Positions 6,998 to 10,602 of a stretch of DNA of 10,602 nt are shown piece by piece (within the stretch, counting starts at the first letter, position 1; every line of letters starts with the position of its first letter). The notes below the pieces were generated by a model. The model did no database searches and was not told the origin of the DNA. It saw only the letters and a program-made list of their open reading frames with translations. The DNA is taken from positions 1 to 10,602 of the forward strand of contig PXDR01000278.1 in the NCBI GenBank assembly GCA_003566335.1. Reading direction: 5' to 3'. Source of the stretch: Cyanobacteria bacterium T3Sed10_344R1. Its GTDB lineage: Bacteria; Cyanobacteriota; Cyanobacteriia; Phormidesmidales; Phormidesmidaceae. Made by a program: the position numbers and the translations under genes.

Positions 6998-7673
6998 TTT
7001 TATTTCAGAAGCCGATTATTTTTTGATTAAAACGAAATAACTTTGGGCGAGTCCCAGAGAAAACTTCAGGGAGAAGGTGATAAAAAACCGTCCTTCTCAG
7101 AGCTAGTCAGATAGTTTTGAACCTATCTCAGTACCGATACAGGTAGAGACAATTTAATTCAACACAACCCGACAAAATTGCCGAATTTACTTGAATTACG
7201 ACTAGATTTTCACTAATTTTCACTCTGAGCCATAAATTAATTACCTAAAGTTCTGACGCTCTTTTCAGTTCTCATCATCATATGCTGTCCTCTGGGTTCC
7301 GCTCTCTATCCCTGGGTCATGCTTTATCTCATCTTCAGATAGAGACTTCAGAGGATTTTTCTCCACCTTTTAGCTCACCCAATCGCCTGGGCTTTAACGA
7401 TAGAAATAATAATTTTCAGCCAGCCCCGATTCCTGGCGTCAAAACGACCGAGATAACAGCTCATGGCCCCTGAAGAGGACAGGGATCATACGAGCTGAGC
7501 TGTTGTGATAGTCAATCAGGACTCACCATTATCGTGGCTGAAGCAGATACGCCTATTTTGGTTCTCGGCCTTTAGGGGAGCGGCGGCGACAGGAGGCTCT
7601 AAACTATCCCCAGTCCATATCCTGCTTTGGGTTAGAAGCCCTGACCCGATGCCCTATCTACCGTGCTTACCCC
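6998..7673. other. Long A+T-rich intergenic region between divergent genes
   Basis: About 680 bp without a convincing gene. The part from 7000 to 7280 is clearly more A+T-rich than the flanking genes. It holds an inverted repeat GAGAAGG/CCTTCTC (7071-7077 and 7092-7098, 14-nt loop), a small inverted repeat GATAG/CTATC around 7111-7128, and a direct repeat ATTTTCACT (7206-7214 and 7216-7224). A 63-codon frame at 7282-7473 has no ribosome-binding site and no recognisable protein pattern. The region must carry promoters for the proline-rich protein gene (-) and the hydrolase gene (+), but I see no strong -35/-10 pair. No tRNA is visible. Confidence 0.6.
7206..7224. repeat. Direct repeat ATTTTCACT with 10-bp period
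   Basis: ATTTTCACT at 7206-7214 and 7216-7224, spaced so that the copies start 10 bp apart, about one helical turn. This spacing is typical of paired half-sites for dimeric DNA-binding regulators, but I can assign no regulator. It lies about 210 bp upstream of the minus-strand gene and 450 bp upstream of the plus-strand gene. Confidence 0.3.
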
Positions 7674-8588
7674 ATGAGTGATTTAGCGCCCCTAACTTAC
7701 GTCTGGAACGGCCATCGCTGCGCCTATGACTACCGGGCCGAAACCGAGGCTGACGGGGGAGTACCCCTGTTGCTGATCCATCCCATTGGGGTGGGGCTAT
7801 CGCGACATTTTTGGGGGCGGTTCTGCCAGCAGTGGCGGGCGGCGGGCTATGGTCAGGCTATTTACAACCCTGATTTGTTGGGCTGTGGCGAGAGCGATAT
7901 GCCCCGCCAGCCCTATACCCCGGCGGACTGGGCCAATCAGCTGGGCTATTTTTTGCAGACTGTGGTGCAGCAGCCGGTAGTGATTTTGGTGCAGGGGGCG
8001 TTGCTGCCGGTAGCCCTGGAGTTGCTGAAGTCCCCGGAGCATCGACAGCAGGTGCGGGGGCTGGTGATGGCTGGGCCGCCGCCCTGGGATTTGATCAACC
8101 AGGATTGGCCCCGGTGGAAAATCCAACTGTTTTGGCGGCTGTTTAACTCGCCCCTCGGTGGCTTATTTTTTCGCTATGCTCGCCGTCGGCAGTTTTTGCA
8201 GAGCTTTTCAGTCCGTCAGTTGTTTGATCAGCCTGAATCTGTGGATGAAGCATGGTTAGAGATGCTCAGATCTGGGGCACCTATGGCAAGCCGCCACGCC
8301 GTGTTTTCGTTTTTGGCCGGGTTTTGGCGGCAGGATTACCGAGATGCGATCGCAGCCCTAACCCAACCCAGCCTAGTCGTGATGGGCGAAGCCACCACCA
8401 GCATCAGCCGCAGCACCGAAGACCAAACCGGAGCCGGGCAACGGCTAATTGACTACGGCCAGCATTTTCCGGACTGCCAGGGAATTACCATCCCCGGTCG
8501 CAACGTGCTGCCCTATGAGTCGGTGGAAGAATTTGTCGATGCGATCGCACCCTTTATTCAGCAAGCCAGTTCTAGACCTGTTCAGTAG
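7674..8588 (+). CDS. Alpha/beta-hydrolase-fold protein lacking the canonical catalytic residues
   Basis: A 304-residue alpha/beta-hydrolase-fold protein. The fold is clear: strand-turn PLLLIHPIGVGLSRHFW (31-47, where most members have HGFG/HGxG), the IYNPDLLGCGESD segment (63-75, matching 'DxxGxGxS'), a helical cap around 140-215, and VVMGEA then IPGRNVLPYESVEEF at the end. The nucleophile elbow, normally GxSxG, reads VQGALLP (106-112), with Ala109 where I place the Ser. The usual catalytic His near the C-terminus (GxGHxxxxE) is replaced within GRNVLPYE (275-282). If this alignment is right it is not a classical serine hydrolase. I recall similar cyanobacterial proteins with 'VQGAL', so the change looks conserved and not an error. 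The role is unknown. ATG 7674 has no clear Shine-Dalgarno. The 3' end overlaps the convergent pilin-like gene by 7 bp. Confidence 0.85.
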   Translation: MSDLAPLTYVWNGHRCAYDYRAETEADGGVPLLLIHPIGVGLSRHFWGRFCQQWRAAGYGQAIYNPDLLGCGESDMPRQPYTPADWANQLGYFLQTVVQQPVVILVQGALLPVALELLKSPEHRQQVRGLVMAGPPPWDLINQDWPRWKIQLFWRLFNSPLGGLFFRYARRRQFLQSFSVRQLFDQPESVDEAWLEMLRSGAPMASRHAVFSFLAGFWRQDYRDAIAALTQPSLVVMGEATTSISRSTEDQTGAGQRLIDYGQHFPDCQGITIPGRNVLPYESVEEFVDAIAPFIQQASSRPVQ

Positions 8589-9166
8589 CAGTATTTGCCC
8601 TCCCGAGGCGTGGGCTTCTCCGTAGACTTTCGTAGTGCTCCCAGCAACGTGGATACAAACACACAGCGCTTCAGCCGCCCCCCATCGCGACTCGACAGCG
8701 TCACCCGACCCAACGGCGGATTCCGCACCGCCCCTCGATAGTTGAACCGCACTCGCCGCACCCCGCCAGCTAGAGCCAAGGTCGATTCAGGATCTAGCCG
8801 AACCCGTGGGTCGATATTGTGCCAAACCGCATCAGCGGGCAGCGTACTCATGGGATGAACTGCCCACTGAACTGGGGGATTCAGATCGCGAATGCTGAAT
8901 TGCCAGTCTTGGCGCTGCTGCTGCGCCTGACGCTGAGCCATTTGAATTCCGCGATAAACCTCATCCTGGGCAATATTGAGACGGTGGCGCGTCAGGATCC
9001 CAGAACCCGACAGGGCCAGAATCGCCATCAAAATGGCAATGATCACAACCACAATGAGCACTTCAATCAGCGTGAAGCCTTCAGAACGGCCCGAACGGCT
9101 ATATCGCCGTCCTAAATCCCGATGACAGCTTCGACGACGCGGGTGATGGAACTTAGGTGTGGGCAT
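8582..9166 (-). CDS. Type IV pilin-like / GspH-FimT-like prepilin
   Basis: A 194-residue prepilin-like protein. From ATG 9166 there is a 30-residue leader rich in Arg and His ending in ...GRSEG, then the class III signal GFTLIEVLIVVVIIAILMAILAL: cleavage after Gly30, Phe at +1, Glu at +5, and about 20 hydrophobic residues that form the N-terminal helix. PilD would cleave and methylate it. The mature part has a Gln/Ala-rich helix continuation (QDEVYRGIQMAQRQAQQQRQ), typical of GspH/FimT minor pilins, then a beta-rich domain. Two cysteines near the C-terminus (CVFVSTLLG and the final CY) could close a pilin D-loop. I preferred ATG 9166 to GTG 9193 because GGGGAG lies 8 nt upstream. No other pilus gene is in the window, so it is probably a minor pilin or an unrelated pseudopilin. 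Its 3' end overlaps the convergent hydrolase gene by 7 bp. Confidence 0.88.
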   Translation of the reverse strand: MPTPKFHHPRRRSCHRDLGRRYSRSGRSEGFTLIEVLIVVVIIAILMAILALSGSGILTRHRLNIAQDEVYRGIQMAQRQAQQQRQDWQFSIRDLNPPVQWAVHPMSTLPADAVWHNIDPRVRLDPESTLALAGGVRRVRFNYRGAVRNPPLGRVTLSSRDGGRLKRCVFVSTLLGALRKSTEKPTPREGKYCY

Positions 9167-9174
9167 TGCCAACT

Positions 9175-9180
9175 CTCCCC
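9175..9180 (-). promoter_or_regulatory. Shine-Dalgarno site that fixes the pilin-like start
   Basis: Reads GGGGAG on the minus strand, 8 nt before ATG 9166. This strong, well-spaced site lies inside the longer frame that opens at GTG 9193, which argues that 9166 is the true start. Confidence 0.65.
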
Positions 9181-9202
9181 AACAAAGCGGCACAAGCAGT
9201 CC

Positions 9203-9219
9203 CTAGGGGCAAACCCTAG
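9203..9219 (-). other. Small inverted repeat in the folP-pilin gap
   Basis: CTAGGG (9203-9208), a 5-nt loop, CCCTAG (9214-9219). It lies in the 142-bp gap between folP and the pilin-like gene, about 40 bp upstream of the latter's start. No T-run follows on either strand, so it is not a convincing terminator and could equally sit in the pilin leader. Confidence 0.3.
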
Positions 9220-9308
9220 AGAGATGGGGGCAATGGGGGCTAATTGCTAGCTTCGCCGAGAGTCCGACCCAATCGCAATACGGTTTTTCGGCAAATACGG
9301 GTGAAAAA

Positions 9309-10211
9309 TCATACCGAATCCGTATCTTCTGGGATTACGTTGCGCCAAATCGCGTCGGCGACCCGAGCCACGTCGGCCATTGCCGCCCCATCGTGAATCC
9401 GTAAAATGTCGGCTCCATTTGCGATCGCAGCACAGCAAGCCGCCGCCGTACCCCAAACCCGCTGTTGGGGATCCGGCTGGTTCAAAATCCAGCCAATAAA
9501 GCTTTTGCGGGAGGGGCCAATCAGCACCGGACAGTGCAAGTCCTTGAACGCCCGAATCTGCCGCAGTAAATCTAGATTTTGCGCCGCCGTTTTGGCGAAA
9601 CCAATACCGGGATCAAGGGCAATGTGGTGAACGGGGACGCCAGCTGCGATCGCACTTTTCCGCTGACGGTTAAGAAAGTCGCAAATCTCGCCGACCAAAT
9701 CCCCATAGTCCGTTTGCTGCTGCATCGAGGCTGGGGTGCCGCGAATATGCATCAAAATAATCGGCACCCCCAGATCTGCCGCCGTCGCCAGCATCGCATC
9801 GTCGTAGGTCGCCCCGGAAATATCGTTAATCAGATCCGCCCCCGCCCGCACCGCCGCCCGGGCCACCGCAGAGCGGGTCGTATCCACAGAGATCACCTGA
9901 TTCGCCAAGACCGGATCATCATCGCGCCGAATCGCCTCAACCACCGGCAGCACCCGCGCCAGTTCGGCCTCCAGGGGCACCGTTTCCGCGCCGGGTCGAG
10001 TAGACTGACCGCCAATGTCGAGAATATCCATCCCCGCTGCGGTCAACTCTCGGGCCTGGGCCACCGCCGCCGCCACCGAGTTGAACTGCCCCCCATCACT
10101 AAAGCTGTCGGGGGTCACATTCAGCACGCCCATCAGGTAGGTGCGTGCGCCCCAGGTAAAGGTGCGATCGCGGAGTTCCCAAGCAGGGACGGGGTTGAGG
10201 TCGGGGGGCAT
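9309..10211 (-). CDS. folP: Dihydropteroate synthase
   Basis: Condenses 7,8-dihydropterin pyrophosphate with p-aminobenzoate to give dihydropteroate in folate synthesis; it is the sulfonamide target. The 300-residue protein is a complete TIM-barrel DHPS. Motifs in order: GVLNVTPDSFSDGG (28-41, N31 for the pyrophosphate/Mg site), GGQSTRPGAE (67-76, the p-aminobenzoate/sulfonamide loop), ISVDTTR (107-113, D110), LINDISG (127-133), MHIRGTP (154-160), DPGIGFAKTA (200-209), IGPSRKSFIG (231-240, K236) and RIHD (271-274). All expected catalytic and binding residues are present. ATG 10211 gives about 20 residues before the first strand, a normal length, but has no Shine-Dalgarno: a tandem heptamer array ends 7 nt upstream. 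It runs in the same direction as the pilin-like gene downstream, with a gap of about 140 bp. Confidence 0.97.
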   Translation of the reverse strand: MPPDLNPVPAWELRDRTFTWGARTYLMGVLNVTPDSFSDGGQFNSVAAAVAQARELTAAGMDILDIGGQSTRPGAETVPLEAELARVLPVVEAIRRDDDPVLANQVISVDTTRSAVARAAVRAGADLINDISGATYDDAMLATAADLGVPIILMHIRGTPASMQQQTDYGDLVGEICDFLNRQRKSAIAAGVPVHHIALDPGIGFAKTAAQNLDLLRQIRAFKDLHCPVLIGPSRKSFIGWILNQPDPQQRVWGTAAACCAAIANGADILRIHDGAAMADVARVADAIWRNVIPEDTDSV

Positions 10212-10218
10212 AGGGGTT

Positions 10219-10266
10219 GTTGGCTGTTAGCTGTTAGCTGTTAGCTGTTGGCTGTTGGCTGTTGGC
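10219..10266. repeat. Heptanucleotide tandem repeat (GTTRGCT, 6.9 copies)
   Basis: Six full copies plus a 6-nt partial copy of GTTRGCT. Copy order on the plus strand is G,A,A,A,G,G,G at the variable fourth base: GTTGGCT, three GTTAGCT, two GTTGGCT, then GTTGGC. Heptameric tandem arrays of this kind (STRR type) are known in cyanobacterial intergenic regions. It lies in the 103-bp gap upstream of folP and ends only 7 nt from the folP ATG. Confidence 0.92.
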
Positions 10267-10314
10267 GAGATTACGGTAGGGGAGCGGTTCTCGCGCCCAA
10301 TGCAGAATGTTGAG

Positions 10315-10602
10315 TCAGTCACGGGTTGAGGCGTCCTCCTCATTCTCCGCCTCTTCAAACTCAGCTGGATCAACCCCGGCAGCCTCAGCTTCTAGGGCCA
10401 GGGTTTCTGCCATAAACCGGCGAGCTAGACGATTATAGGTACCAGGGCCAATGTACTGGGGATGGGCGTGGGTTTTACCGTAGATCCAGACCACTTCCCC
10501 ATCTTCTAGAATCCGAATTTCCTTGAACCAGCTCTTGAGCTTGGGCTTCAGGCCATTGGCTACCTCCAGCGCCGCCACCCAGCTTTCAAACTCCTGGGAA
10601 AA
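10315..10602 (-). CDS. Small hypothetical protein (5' end probably outside the window)
   Basis: At least 87 residues from GTG 10578, but the frame stays open to the window edge for eight more codons (reading FSQEFESW). AGGAG at about 12 nt before the GTG is a poor spacing, so I treat the gene as 5'-partial with the start just outside. The protein has no signal peptide or membrane helix. A basic N-terminal half (GLKPKLKSWFKEIR) is followed by a short strand-rich part (ILEDGEVVWIYGKTH), the compact block YIGPGTYNRLARRFMAETLALEAEA, and an acidic tail (FEEAENEEDAS). I do not recognise the family; the block PGTYNRLARRF looks conserved rather than random. It runs in the same direction as folP, 103 bp upstream of it, so the two may share a transcript through the heptamer array. 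Confidence 0.75.
   Translation of the reverse strand, partial: FSQEFESWVAALEVANGLKPKLKSWFKEIRILEDGEVVWIYGKTHAHPQYIGPGTYNRLARRFMAETLALEAEAAGVDPAEFEEAENEEDASTRD

Noticed and set aside
7282..7473. 63-codon open frame in the A+T-rich intergenic region
   Set aside because: No Shine-Dalgarno, no conserved-looking pattern, and Ser/Pro/Asn-rich composition unlike its neighbours. Possible, but not supported.
8819..9115. 98-codon plus-strand frame opposite the pilin-like gene
   Set aside because: Antisense to the prepilin signal and helix, with Asn/His-rich low-complexity translation.
9579..10244. 221-codon open frame on the plus strand opposite folP
   Set aside because: It is entirely antisense to a complete, motif-rich folP, is rich in Arg and His as expected from an antisense frame of a G+C-rich gene, and runs into the heptamer repeat.
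10219..10266. CRISPR array
   Set aside because: The units are 7 bp, directly adjacent and without spacers, so this is a simple tandem repeat.

Overview
The window looks like chromosomal DNA of a cyanobacterium. The palindrome GCGATCGC (HIP1) occurs at least 11 times, at about 141, 860, 1991, 3518, 3686, 6073, 8346, 8541, 9421, 9646 and 10164. The genes also fit: a glucosylglycerol-phosphate phosphatase, a paired M16 protease and cyanobacterial-type hypothetical proteins. The phosphatase suggests a salt-tolerant species that makes glucosylglycerol. The fairly high G+C and loose gene packing would suit a filamentous Leptolyngbya/Nodosilinea-like lineage, but that is inference only.

Layout. 1-717 (+) is the C-terminal part of a HAD phosphatase-like protein whose start lies outside the window. 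703-1494 (-) holds two adjacent YbjQ-family genes, one soluble and one membrane-anchored. 1724-3043 (-) is stpA. A hairpin-rich intergenic region (3044-3487) separates stpA from two M16 peptidase-family genes in tandem (3488-4822 and 4834-6198, +). A strong hairpin at 6289-6316 lies between these and a convergent gene for a single-pass, proline-rich membrane protein (6377-6997, -). An A+T-rich, gene-poor stretch (6998-7673) leads to an alpha/beta-hydrolase-fold protein (7674-8588, +) that appears to lack its catalytic Ser and His. It ends inside a convergent type IV pilin-like gene (8582-9166, -). Then come folP (9309-10211, -), a heptanucleotide tandem repeat (10219-10266) directly upstream of folP, and a small conserved-looking hypothetical gene that runs off the window (10315-10602, -).

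How the genes relate. The two YbjQ genes (3 bp apart) and the two M16 genes (11 bp apart) are likely co-transcribed pairs. In the M16 pair, one product keeps the zinc site and the other keeps the Arg/Tyr substrate-binding pair, so they probably act as a heterodimer. The other genes have unrelated roles: compatible-solute synthesis, folate synthesis and a surface pilin-like protein.

I found no clear new defence, mobile or biosynthetic system. The best leads are the possible structured RNA at 3285-3466, the alpha/beta-hydrolase without its catalytic residues, and the heptamer array that sits where the folP ribosome-binding region should be.
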